Assembly (NCBI GenBank): GCA_023664345.1
Contig: JAMPFQ010000004.1
Coordinates: 26,084 to 90,083, forward strand
Origin: Lachnospiraceae bacterium
GTDB taxonomy: Bacteria; Bacillota; Clostridia; Lachnospirales; Lachnospiraceae
DNA length: 64,000 nt
Reading direction: 5' to 3'
Shown: positions 40,747-50,600 of the stretch, piece after piece
How positions within the stretch are numbered: the stretch's first letter is position 1
Layout of the letters: the number at the start of each line of letters is the position of its first letter
Translations under genes and position numbers: made by a program
Notes under the pieces: generated by a model
Told to the model about the DNA's origin: nothing
The model's database searches: none
The model's input: the letters and a program-made list of their open reading frames with translations, nothing else

Positions 40747-42885
40747 ATGATCGACAAACAGGCTATTGATCAATTATATGCGTTGTATGAATTCGAAAAG
40801 GATAAGGAAAACAAATATTGCTGTGTTTATACCTATGATCAGGGCTATTTTAACAATGCCGAGATTGTGGTGTTCGATCCATCAAAGAAGACCGACCTGG
40901 ACTCGATCCAAGAAGAGTATACCCGTATTGGATATTCCGTTTCTTTACGGGAAGCAAAAGATTATGAAGAGATTAAATCGAAACTGTTTCATGGATTTTT
41001 CAAAATAGAGGCATCAAACCAAAAAGTCCTGATCGAATATGAAGAACACACAAAAATACAGTCCAAACGGTTAAGTGGAAATCCGTATTCATATATTGAA
41101 TCACAATATATTTTGAATGATGAACCGAGAAGCGATCATATTGTAGATAAAGTCTTTGAGATTATAAGCCGGGAAAGTGCGCAATTAGTTATTTTGGAAG
41201 CGCCTGCCGGCTTTGGAAAGACATGTACGTCTTACGAAATCTCCAAGATCATTTCCTCCAAAAGGCAGCATGACATAGTTCCAATCTTAGCGGAATTGTC
41301 AAAAAATCGAAGCGCAAGAATATTCAGCTATGTTTTACTTACAGAAATTGACAGAAAATTCCCACGCCTGTCGTCCGCATTGGTAACGGAACAGATAAAA
41401 GAAGGAAATATTCCATTAATCATCGATGGATTTGATGAATTGCTGTCCAAATCATCAACAGAAGATGACGATACTTTGGAAGAATCCAAAACAATGTTGG
41501 ATACGATCGCTAATTTTTTTACAGAAAACAGCAGGACAAAAATTGTATTGACCTCAAGGAAAAGTTCTATTTTGACAGGAGATGTCTTTGCTAAGTGGAT
41601 CGCAGAAAAATTGAGACATTGTGATGTCAACAGGATTCAAATATTAAACCCGACAGTAGCAGAATGGATTGGCAATGATAAAAAGAAATATTTTGAATCC
41701 AAAAGAATCATGTTAGATCACATCGCCAATCCGGTTTTGCTTGCCATGCTGAGATCCATCCCTCTGGAGGATTTTGACCAAAGGTTCCAATGTTCGAGCG
41801 ATATTTTAGAAAATTATTTTAATATTCTTTTAGAGAGAGAAAAAGAAAGACAGCAGTTATATTTAAGCGTTGATGAGCAAAAAATGATCATGCGGAAATT
41901 AGCGGCCATGTTTGTTCAATTTGATATGTCCGCTGATGAACCGGACAATATCCAGGTATTGATAGAAGAGATTATTGAGCCGGATATAGTCAAATATTTG
42001 TCTTACTATAATGACGCAGCTGCAAACAACGAAATATCCATACCCACTGAAGATGAATTCACAATGAAACTTGTTCACAATGCTTTATTGGACAGAGTAA
42101 ACCTGAATTCAAATAATATTGGGTTTATAAATGATTTTATCTTTGGCGTTCTGATCGGGGACGCGGTATTAGAGGGTGATCTGAAGATAGAAGATGTCAC
42201 GGAAAAATATTTGAGTTTAATGTTGACTGCTTACGTTATAGAAAGCGCCGATAAACGGAAACGGCTTTACAATGTCATCAGTACCAGCAGCATTACGATC
42301 ACAACAGAACAAAAATTAGTATTAGATATGAATTTAACAGAAAGATTAGGTCACGATTTTGTTGATGAATACATATCAAATATTCTTTTCAGAAGCACAT
42401 TTGATATGAAAACCGAACACTTTTTTTATAATTGTATTTTTGAATCCTGTACTTTTGAAAGAAATAAATTGGAAAATGTTCTGTTTGAGGGTTGCCATTT
42501 TATAAATTGTACTTTTTACAATATAGAGATCATTGAATCTGGTACAATCGAAGAAGAGTCAGTGTTCATATCATGCACGGGACATGAAAAACTATATGAA
42601 TCACTCTTCAACACGATGCGCAAAAACAGTATTAAAGGCGACGGCAAGGACGCGCGCTATTACGAGAAGCTTGTATTGGAACAGTTTTGGATGAAAGGTT
42701 CCAATGCCGCAGAGCCACGGAAAACATACAGAACACTGTGCAAAGGCATAAAACAGCAGGAAAAAGCAAAAGTATTGGCGGCTGTAGATGATCTGTTAAA
42801 CAGAAGGATTTTAGTGCGTCTTACTTATTGCCTTGAACTGAACTTTTCTAAAATGACTGAAATAAAGGATATATTGGGGAGGTAG
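40747..42885 (+). CDS. NACHT-type STAND NTPase with pentapeptide-like tail
   Basis: A 712-residue protein. The start MIDKQAIDQLYALYEFEKD follows AAGGAG; an upstream frame lacks a site. Residues 1-140 form an unassigned N-terminal domain. The NACHT core has Walker A LEAPAGFGKT (~153-162), Walker B IPLIIDGFDELL (~221-232, with the Asp-x-x-Asp-Glu typical of NACHT) and sensor block KIVLTSRKSS. A helical region follows. Residues ~557-595 show pentapeptide-like CxFxxC units (FYNCIFESCTFERNKLENVLFEGCHFINCTF). The last ~110 residues are a wHTH-like helical tail. Bacterial NACHT proteins are known antiphage sensors. It is coupled to a RelA/SpoT-fold gene 4 nt downstream, presumably its effector. Confidence 0.82.
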   Translation: MIDKQAIDQLYALYEFEKDKENKYCCVYTYDQGYFNNAEIVVFDPSKKTDLDSIQEEYTRIGYSVSLREAKDYEEIKSKLFHGFFKIEASNQKVLIEYEEHTKIQSKRLSGNPYSYIESQYILNDEPRSDHIVDKVFEIISRESAQLVILEAPAGFGKTCTSYEISKIISSKRQHDIVPILAELSKNRSARIFSYVLLTEIDRKFPRLSSALVTEQIKEGNIPLIIDGFDELLSKSSTEDDDTLEESKTMLDTIANFFTENSRTKIVLTSRKSSILTGDVFAKWIAEKLRHCDVNRIQILNPTVAEWIGNDKKKYFESKRIMLDHIANPVLLAMLRSIPLEDFDQRFQCSSDILENYFNILLEREKERQQLYLSVDEQKMIMRKLAAMFVQFDMSADEPDNIQVLIEEIIEPDIVKYLSYYNDAAANNEISIPTEDEFTMKLVHNALLDRVNLNSNNIGFINDFIFGVLIGDAVLEGDLKIEDVTEKYLSLMLTAYVIESADKRKRLYNVISTSSITITTEQKLVLDMNLTERLGHDFVDEYISNILFRSTFDMKTEHFFYNCIFESCTFERNKLENVLFEGCHFINCTFYNIEIIESGTIEEESVFISCTGHEKLYESLFNTMRKNSIKGDGKDARYYEKLVLEQFWMKGSNAAEPRKTYRTLCKGIKQQEKAKVLAAVDDLLNRRILVRLTYCLELNFSKMTEIKDILGR

Positions 42886-42889
42886 TGCA

Positions 42890-43810
42890 ATGAATCCAAA
42901 TGATGATTTTGAAAAACAACTGGATAGACTATATAATGTTGTCATTAATAATCCCGAAAAAGAAATAGAGCGAATGATATGTAAAAAACTTGATAAATGT
43001 GGATTGATGTATCGTATTTTTTCCCGAATCAAGGAAAAGGCATCCGTTCATAACAAAATAAGCAAAAAACGTGATACATACCTGAAAACCCAAAAAAAGA
43101 TGCAGGATATGATAGGGATAAGGATAGTTTTATATTTTAGAGATGATGTAGACATCTGCATAGACATCTTAAACGCCTTATTTGAAGTGGATAATTATGA
43201 ATACGATCAACTGAATACCGAAACTTTTAAGCCGCAGCGCATTAATTATGTATATCGTACACCAAACAATATTAAGCAGATACCGGACGATATTTCTGAT
43301 GATTGTCTGATCGATAATACTTTTGAAGTACAGATACGAACAATATTTTCAGAAGGATGGCATGAAGTAGAACACGACATACGGTACAAATATTTGGACG
43401 AGTGGGACAGCGCAACTGCTCTGTCCAGAGAATTAAATGGCATAATGGCAGTATTGGAAGTATGCGACCATAACATCATGTCGATCTGTGACCAATTAGC
43501 ATACAAGAAATATAAGGAAAAGGAATGGGACTCTATGCTCAGAAATAAATTCCGTTTACGTTTTATACACGTTCCCTTGGACAAAAATCTGCACAATGCT
43601 CTATCTGATAATGCTAAATTGGCAAAAGCACTCTTTCGATACGACAGAGAGCGGCTTATTCGTTTTTTGGCAGAAAGCAATATCCCCAGAACTTGTAATA
43701 ATATCGTGTATATCATTAATGAAATTGAATTACATGATAAAACAATCAGTGCATTAACTCCATCATTAATCACAGACAAATGCAAAAAATGGATGGAACA
43801 GGCAGTATAA
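42890..43810 (+). CDS. RelA/SpoT-fold nucleotidyltransferase (putative effector)
   Basis: A 306-residue protein with GGGAGG before its ATG. The synthetase fold is recognisable: SRIKEKASVHNKISKK (45-60, ATP-phosphate Arg/Lys block), DMIGIRIVLYF (73-83, metal-binding Asp), and FEVQIRTIFSEGWHEVEHDIRYK (145-167, the Glu-x-Gln and His blocks). No HD hydrolase, TGS or ACT domain is present. The usual G-loop GYxSxH is replaced by RINYVYRTPNN (117-127), so the acceptor may not be GDP/GTP. Toxic small alarmone synthetases use related folds to make (pp)pApp or to modify tRNA ends. Being 4 nt behind a NACHT gene, it is likely its effector. The unit ends at a terminator. Confidence 0.85.
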   Translation: MNPNDDFEKQLDRLYNVVINNPEKEIERMICKKLDKCGLMYRIFSRIKEKASVHNKISKKRDTYLKTQKKMQDMIGIRIVLYFRDDVDICIDILNALFEVDNYEYDQLNTETFKPQRINYVYRTPNNIKQIPDDISDDCLIDNTFEVQIRTIFSEGWHEVEHDIRYKYLDEWDSATALSRELNGIMAVLEVCDHNIMSICDQLAYKKYKEKEWDSMLRNKFRLRFIHVPLDKNLHNALSDNAKLAKALFRYDRERLIRFLAESNIPRTCNNIVYIINEIELHDKTISALTPSLITDKCKKWMEQAV

Positions 43811-43833
43811 AACAGTTGATATCTTTAAACACT

Positions 43834-43897
43834 GCCTCCTTTTCGATAAGAATCAGAATATAACGATTCTTGTCAAAAGGGGGCTTTTCTTCTTTTT
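43834..43897 (+). terminator. Terminator of the NACHT-RelA cassette
   Basis: A long stem GCCTCCTTTT-C-GATAAGAATC with GATTCTTGTC-AAAAGGGGGC (43834-43884) is followed by TTTTCTTCTTTTT. It begins 24 nt after the stop codon. Confidence 0.88.
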
Positions 43898-44028
43898 CCG
43901 AAACATAGAAGCCTCCCAACCGTTTCCATTATATATACCATGAAAAAACATATCCGTATAGGTGCGATTTTTTGCACCGAATCGTATTCCGTCATGTGGC
44001 AGAAAAACCTGACCACCGATCCATGATA

Positions 44029-44057
44029 TTGCAAACCATAAAAGCATCAGGTATAAT
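44029..44057 (+). promoter_or_regulatory. Sigma-A promoter of the disrupted lipoprotein gene
   Basis: -35 TTGCAA (44029-44034) and -10 TATAAT (44052-44057) with 17-bp spacing, 61 bp before the start codon. The promoter is intact although the gene is split. Confidence 0.75.
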
Positions 44058-44118
44058 GCAGGTATGCCAAAGTCCTGTGCGACACGAAAAAGGACAAGGC
44101 AATATGGGAGGAAACCTG

Positions 44119-46421
44119 ATGAAGAACAGACGTGGCATCCTGCCGCAGCATAAAAACACAGCATTTTGGAGCATGACGGGAGGCATCCTGCTGGCGCTTG
44201 CCGCCTGCCTGTCGGCCTGCGGGGAGGCGCCGCAGGAGCCGGAAGCGGAACCTGCAGGTCCCACAGGCATCATGATTCCCATGGCCACTTTTCAGGAAGT
44301 GCGCCCTGACATACAGGGGATGTCGGAGAATGCTTACTGCTGGATCGGAGATTCCATCTATTATTCGGAGTGGGAAAGGCCCGAGGAGGGCGGTCCCCCC
44401 AGAAATACGATCTACCGGGAGGCTGTGGACGGCTCAGAAAAGGAGACCATCGACGCACAGGATGACAGACTGATCTATGCGCTGTTTACCGATAACGCCG
44501 GAAATCTGGGATTTATCGGCTGTGAACACGCAGAGGCAGAGGCGGAATATTTCCTGATCCGGGAAGACCTGGCAGGGCAGGAGATATCAAGGGTTCCCAT
44601 CAAGCTGCAGGGAGACCCGTCTGATATCCTGGAAAGCGCCATGGATCCGGATGGGAATGTATTGTATGTGACGCAGGAGGGAAAGGCTTATCTGCTGGAT
44701 GCAGAGGGAAAGTCCCTGGAAGTGACGGGACTGGGGATGAGACAGCCGGAGATCCTCGACTGCGGGGAACAGGGACTCTATCTATATCAGCACGAGGCGA
44801 TGGGGGCGATGCCCCTCCGGAAAGTAGATCTCGCCACAGGAACGATCCAACAGCTGAAAGATCTCTGGGTGGAAACCGATCTCCGGATGGAGGAGGACAA
44901 TATCATTGCCCTGGGCAGCCAGGAGGGAATCCTTTTGTCAAGCGAGAATACCTTATGGAACTATGACCCGGACACCGGGACGTGGGAAACGATACTTTCC
45001 TGGCTCGGCCCGGAAGTCAATATCCAGGGAAATAATGTCTGCGGTATCCGCTTTGGCGATACACTGGAGGATGGCAGCAGAGAGTTGGAGGTATTGCTGG
45101 ATGGTTATGACACGGTTGTGCCGGAAGTGGCAAAAATCACCTGGGTGGATCAGGCTTATGTGCCCGCAAGGCAGGACATTGTAGCGGGGGTGTCCCTATT
45201 ATTCCCGCGAGCCATGAGCCAAACGGCCATGCTTGCATGGACATTTGGCGAATGCCGCGAGGGTCAATGCCCCGCTGCTTGCAGCGGGGCATTGACTTCA
45301 CACAGGAGGATGCAGTGCGGAGGTTTAACCGCAGCAGCACTCAGTACCGGGTGGTATTAAAGCGGTATGATACCTCCACCATGCTGGATGACCTGATACT
45401 GCATCCGGAAGAGGTGCCGGATGTCCTGGACATCCGAGGGATCGTGCCGGATGTTCTGGTGAACAAGGGACTGCTGGAGGATCTGGAGCCTTACTTTCAG
45501 AAAAGTGAGATTGTGAAAAAGGAAGATATCCTGCCCGCCGTATGGGAGGCGGGAAAGATCGGGGGCATCGAGGCAGGAGCAGTAACCGATTTCCGGATAC
45601 AGACCTATTGGACCACTGTCCCGGATTTCCCCAGGGACGGCTGGGACATTGAGGATTTCTTTGCCCTGGCACAGGAATATCCGGACAGGAAAATACTGTC
45701 CTCTTATACGCCTGCAGAAGTGATGGATGTCTTTGCCAATACCACCCTGGATGATTTCGTGGACTGGAAAAAGGGAAAATGTTCCTTTGACAGCGCTGAA
45801 TTTGTGAATCTGCTGGAGAGGATCGCCGCCCTGGAATATCCGCCGGAAGATAACATACCCATCGACTTTTTAGAGGAGGATGAGGTGGTCAGGAAATTTC
45901 TGACGCAGGAATATTTGTTAAAGCTGGACGGGTTCGGCTCGCCTTTCTTTTACCAGCGGCATCTGGGCCAATACGGGAACAAGGCATATAATATAGGATA
46001 TCCCTCCGAAGAAGGCCCACAGTATCTGATGAACGCCAGCCAGCAGCTTGCCATCTACAGAAATTCGGAATGCAAAGAAGGGGCATGGGCCTTTATCGAG
46101 TTCCTGCTGTCAGAGCAGGAGCAGACTTGGTACGGGGACAAACATTCTGCATTCCCTGTGCGCAAGGACGCCTTTGAAGCCTATCTGGCACGCCCTTACA
46201 GCGCGTCCAACAATGTCCGGGGGGATGATCCCGGAGCGGGGGCGGAGGATCTTGCCTATATGGCCGAGCATATGCGCCCGACGGGCAGCATCAGCCGTTC
46301 CGAACTCTGGACCATCATCCAGGAGGAGGTTCCGTATCTGTTCGAGGGAGACAAGGACGCCCGGGAGGTGGCGGAAGTGATCCAGAACCGCGCCAGTCTG
46401 TATTTGAAAGAAAATCGGTAG
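44119..46421 (+). pseudogene. Solute-binding lipoprotein with propeller-like N-domain, split by a 99-bp repeat
   Basis: The gene starts MKNRRGILPQHKNTAFW after GGAGG and encodes a lipoprotein signal (LALAACLSAC). About 330 residues of beta-propeller-like sequence follow (EDNIIALGSQEGILLSSENTLWNYDPDTGTW), up to VAGVS near 45195. There the 99-bp repeat (45199-45297) interrupts it, and the original frame ends at 45360. The second part resumes in another frame as FTQEDAVRRFNRSSTQYRVVLKRYD and runs unbroken to 46421 as a family-1 solute-binding domain ending IQNRASLYLKENR. An ATG inside the repeat (45237) is in frame with it. The rest shows no decay, so the insertion is recent or is bypassed by some means. 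Confidence 0.8.
45199..45297 (+). repeat. 99-bp structured repeat, copy inside a lipoprotein gene
   Basis: Runs from TTATTCCCGCG to ATTGACT, the same boundaries and length as 26929-27027 (inverted), with seven differences. In the terminal hairpin the G in CAATGCCCC and its partner C in GGGGCATTG are A and T in the other copy, so pairing is kept. No target duplication is evident. Confidence 0.85.
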
Positions 46422-46423
46422 GA

Positions 46424-46966
46424 ATGTCTGCTGAAAACAGAATGTATGAGGAAGATTCCCTGAATGTCGGCTGGCTGGAAAAAGGGCATCCATTTAGCAC
46501 GGGCAGCGTGCCTGAGGAATTTATGGAAAAGCTTTGGAAGTATTTCAGGTATCCCGTGCAGGTCTGCAGGGGATACCATGTCTGCGATCTATGTGAGAAT
46601 CCGGAAAAGGGTGTGCCAGTCATTGCGTTCAAAAGGCAAAAGCGGGAAGCCGGATATTATGAGATCCGTGCCTGGGGAAAAGACGGAACCGTGTACGCCG
46701 CCCCCAGTCTGATCTTCCATTATATTCTACAGCATGAATATCGGCCGCCGCAGGAATTTATGGATGCAGTCATGGATTCGGCGGATGCGTCCTCCGACGA
46801 ATATTACCGGAAAATCCTGGCATATTCAGGCGGTCACGATTTCTGGCTTGCCCATGACCACACGAAAATAACCATTAGAAATCAGGCACAAAATATCACA
46901 CAGCATTTACGACGCAATAACCAGGAGGCGCAGAACCATGATCACGTCCGTCAAAGAATACCTTGA
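46424..46966 (+). CDS. DUF7919-like, immunity-type protein
   Basis: Starts 2 nt after the lipoprotein stop (MSAENRMYEEDSLNVGWLEKG); an ATG at 46442 (MYEEDSLNVGWL) is an alternative start. The ~135-residue core has GWLEKGHPFSTG, VPEEFMEKLWKYF, YPVQVCRGYHVCDLCEN with a C-x4-H-x-C-x2-C pattern, YEIRAWGKDGTVYAAPSLIFHYI, and PPQEFMDAVM. This resembles a family I recall as DUF7919, with uncertain naming, found near polymorphic toxin and immunity loci. The C-terminal ~40 residues (TKITIRNQAQNITQHL onward) look unlike the family and overlap the next gene by 29 nt, so the natural stop may have been lost. Confidence 0.6.
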   Translation: MSAENRMYEEDSLNVGWLEKGHPFSTGSVPEEFMEKLWKYFRYPVQVCRGYHVCDLCENPEKGVPVIAFKRQKREAGYYEIRAWGKDGTVYAAPSLIFHYILQHEYRPPQEFMDAVMDSADASSDEYYRKILAYSGGHDFWLAHDHTKITIRNQAQNITQHLRRNNQEAQNHDHVRQRIP

Positions 46967-47552
46967 TTCATTCATCAACGACATCAACACCGCAATCAAC
47001 TGGAAATATCTGAAAAGCAGCCGGAAATTAAAGAAACAGATCGGCGACATCGTTTTTGAAATCAACTTCTATTCTTCCAAATACAACAGCGTGGATTCCC
47101 ATATTGAGATTAGAAGCGAATGCAGGGTCTGGTATCGGAAATATGATGCCTCTAACACCGTCAAAAGCGGCATTGCATATATCGCCTTTTTGGAAAAGAA
47201 ACAATATTGGTGGGATATTGCCCGCGAAAAGGACAGAAACGCGATCCTGCAGTCGCTCCTGCAGGAGATCAACACGAAAGTGATTCCTTTCACCTCTGAA
47301 ATGGAGGCAGACTTTGACAGCGGGCTGCTGCACCTTATTTACAGCCATGGTCTCAACGCCTATAGCAATTCCATTCAGCTGATCGACGAACTGTTCGGAC
47401 GGGAAGAAGCCATAAGGGCAGCCCGCGAATATGCGAAATCTTTTAAACCGATGGAGCGGCGTATGATAAAACAATACGCCAACGAAAAAAACACTCTGGT
47501 AAATGAGCGAAATCTGCGCTATATGCTGGAAAATCTGCAAATGAATGATTGA
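46938..47552 (+). CDS. Unassigned small protein (DUF4304-like?)
   Basis: A 204-residue soluble protein with AGGAGG before its ATG, overlapping the preceding gene by 29 nt. It starts MITSVKEYLDSFINDINTAINWKYLKSSRKLKKQIGDIVFEINFYSSKYN. A mixed alpha-beta N-half is followed by a helical C-half (QLIDELFGREEAIRAAREYAKSFKPMERR). The KKQIGDIVFEI-x-F-x-SSKYN block is reminiscent of DUF4304-type proteins, but the match is weak. With its neighbour it may form an immunity-type pair; no toxin partner is seen. Confidence 0.55.
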   Translation: MITSVKEYLDSFINDINTAINWKYLKSSRKLKKQIGDIVFEINFYSSKYNSVDSHIEIRSECRVWYRKYDASNTVKSGIAYIAFLEKKQYWWDIAREKDRNAILQSLLQEINTKVIPFTSEMEADFDSGLLHLIYSHGLNAYSNSIQLIDELFGREEAIRAAREYAKSFKPMERRMIKQYANEKNTLVNERNLRYMLENLQMND

Positions 47553-47629
47553 TATTTTACAATATAAAGTATATGATACTCTTATATAAGAAATCGATTC
47601 ATTATAATGCAGAAAGGAATGAAAATCCG

Positions 47630-50600
47630 ATGAACAAAGTCACAGTCCGTCAGGAAAAAGTAACGATCCCCACCTATGAGACCGCTGCCTACGACAAGAA
47701 CCCCATGTTCCTGGAGAAACGCGTCTATCAGGGCTCCAGCGGCCGGGTATATCCCCATCCCGTGTGCGAGGGCGTGGCGGATGTAAAGACCGACAGGAAA
47801 TACGACGCCATCTTCCTGGAAAATGATTATATCCTGGTTATGATCCTCCCGGAACTGGGCGGGCGCATCCAGAGACTTTACGATAAGACCAACGGTTATG
47901 ACGCCGTATATTACAATGAGGTGATCAAGCCCGCGCTGGTAGGGCTTGCGGGGCCCTGGATCAGCGGCGGCATCGAGTTCAACTGGCCCCAGCATCACAG
48001 ACCCTCCACCTATGACCCGGTGGACTGCACCGTGGAGGAGCACGAGGACGGCTCCGTCACCGTCTGGGTGGGCGAGATTGAGAAGATGTTCCACACAAAG
48101 GGCATGGCGGGCTTTACGGTATATCCTGACAAAGCCTATCTGGAAATCCGGGGACAAGTCTATAATCCCACGGACAGACCCCAGACTTTCCTGTGGTGGG
48201 CCAATCCCGCCGTGGCCGTCAACGACCACACGCAGTCCATTTTCCCGCCTGACGTGACCGCGGTCATGGATCACGGCAAGCGGGACGTGTCAAAATTTCC
48301 CATTGCCGACGGCGTTTATTATAAGGTAAACTACGCGCCCGGCACGGATATCTCTCGCTATAAAAATATCCCCGTGCCCACTTCCTATATGGCGTACCAC
48401 TCCGATCTTGATTTTATCGGAAACTATGATCATTTCAAAAATGCCGGATTGCTGCACATTGCGGATCATCACGTCTCCCCCGGCAAGAAGCAGTGGACCT
48501 GGGGCTGCGGCGATTTTGGGAAAGCATGGGACCGCAACCTGACGGATGAGAACGGCCCCTATATCGAACTGATGACAGGCATGTTCACCGACAATCAGCC
48601 TGACTTTACCTACCTGAAGCCCTACGAGGAGAAAAGTTTCGTACAGTATTTCATGCCCTATAAAGATGCGGGCGCTGTGAAAAACGCGTCCACGGAGGCC
48701 GTCCTGAATCTGGAATTTGAAGACGGCAGAGCGTTGCTGACCCTTTATTCCCCTGTGGAATCAAAGGATCTGACCGTGGAACTTTTCTGTGGGGAAAATG
48801 CGGTGTACTCCAGGCAGCTGGATCTGTCTCCTCTGGAATCATTCCGGGATGTGATCCCCATGCCGGAATGCTGTTTTACACAAAATACTGTTTCCGTCAC
48901 GATCCGCAAAGCAGGCAGAGAGATCCTGCGCTACACCCCCACAGACCACAACGAGCCTGTCCCCGCTCCCGCCGAGGCGCTCCCGGAACCCTCCGTCCTG
49001 GAGACCACGGAGAAGCTGTTCCTTGCCGCCACACATCTGGAGCAGTACAGGCACGCAACTTATTCCCCTGAGGACTATTATCTGGAAGGTTTACGGCGGG
49101 ACGACAGCGATATCCGCCTGAACAACGGTTACGGAAAATATCTATACAACAAAGGACGCTTTGCGGACAGCGAGGCTTATTTCCGCCGCGCCATCCGCTC
49201 CTCCACCTGGAAAAATCCCAATCCTTACGACTGCGAGCCTTATTTCAACCTGGGACTCGCCCTGAAGATACAGGGGAAGATCAACGAAGCCTACGATGCT
49301 TTTTACAAAGCCGTCTGGGATGGCAATATGCAGGACAAGGCCTTTTATCAGCTTGCCTGCATTGCCGCCGGTAAGGGTCTGTACGGGGAAGCGCTGGATC
49401 ATCTTGAGAAGTCGCTGGCAAGGGGCTTCCACAACCTAAAGGCAAGAACCTTAAAGACCGCCCTGCTGCGCCTGACCGGACAGCGGGAAAGGGCGGTCTC
49501 CTGCGCATTGGAGACTGCGTCCTTCGACCCCCTGGATCATGGCGCCTGCTATGAACTTTACCTGCTGGGACAGCGGGAAAAAGAGCAGTTCTCCCATCTG
49601 CTCCGCGGGGATGCCCACAACTATATCGAACTGGCGCTCTGCTACAGCTGCGCTGGGCTCTGCGGGGAAGCCGCAGACATCCTGCGGCTTGTGCCTGATA
49701 CCAATGCACCCCTGGTGCATGAACCCCTGGTTCATTATTACCTCTACTTCCTCACAAATGACCCTGAGGAACTGCGCCAGGCGGAATCGGCGGACAGCCT
49801 CTACTGCTTCCCCAACCGTCTGGAGGATATCCCCGTCCTGCAAAAGGCAGTAGAGAACCAGGGCAGTTATGCCGCTTATTATCTGGGGGATCTGCTGTAT
49901 GACAGGGGACGCTGGGAGGAAGCGCAGCATCTCTGGGAGCAAGCTGCGGAACAGATCTCCCTGCCCACCGTGCACCGGAACCTGTCCCTGGTATATTACA
50001 ATAAGCTGCATGATGCCGGGAGGGCAAAAGCCTCTCTGGAAAAAGCTTTTTCCATGGATACCACAGATGCCAGAGTGTTCTTTGAACTGGATCAGTTATA
50101 TAAAGCCATGAATCTCTCCGCCGGGGAACGCCTTGCCCATATGGAAACCCACAGGGAACTTCTGGAGCAGCGGGACGACCTCTACACGGAATATATCACC
50201 CTGCTGAACTTAAACGGCAGATACGAGGAAAGCTATGAGAAGATCATGAGCCACAACTTCCATCCCTGGGAGGGCGGAGAGGGCAAGGTTCCCGCGCAGT
50301 ATCGCATTTCCCTGATCCAGCTGGCTAAAAAAGAGATCACACTGCAGTTTTTCTGCACGTCAGAGCTGGTTGAGTCCCATCGGTCAAAGGCGGCCTCCCT
50401 CCTGCAGCAGGCGCTTGTCTATCCCCGCAATCTAGGAGAGGGCAAGCTGATCGGCAATATGGACAATGATATTTATTATCTGCTGGGCACGCTCTACAAT
50501 GACCCCGCAAAGTCCCGGGAGGCTTACGAACTGGCCTCCAGAGGCGAGTTTAACCTGTCCTCGGCCATGTATTACAACGACCAGCCGCCCCAGATGATGT

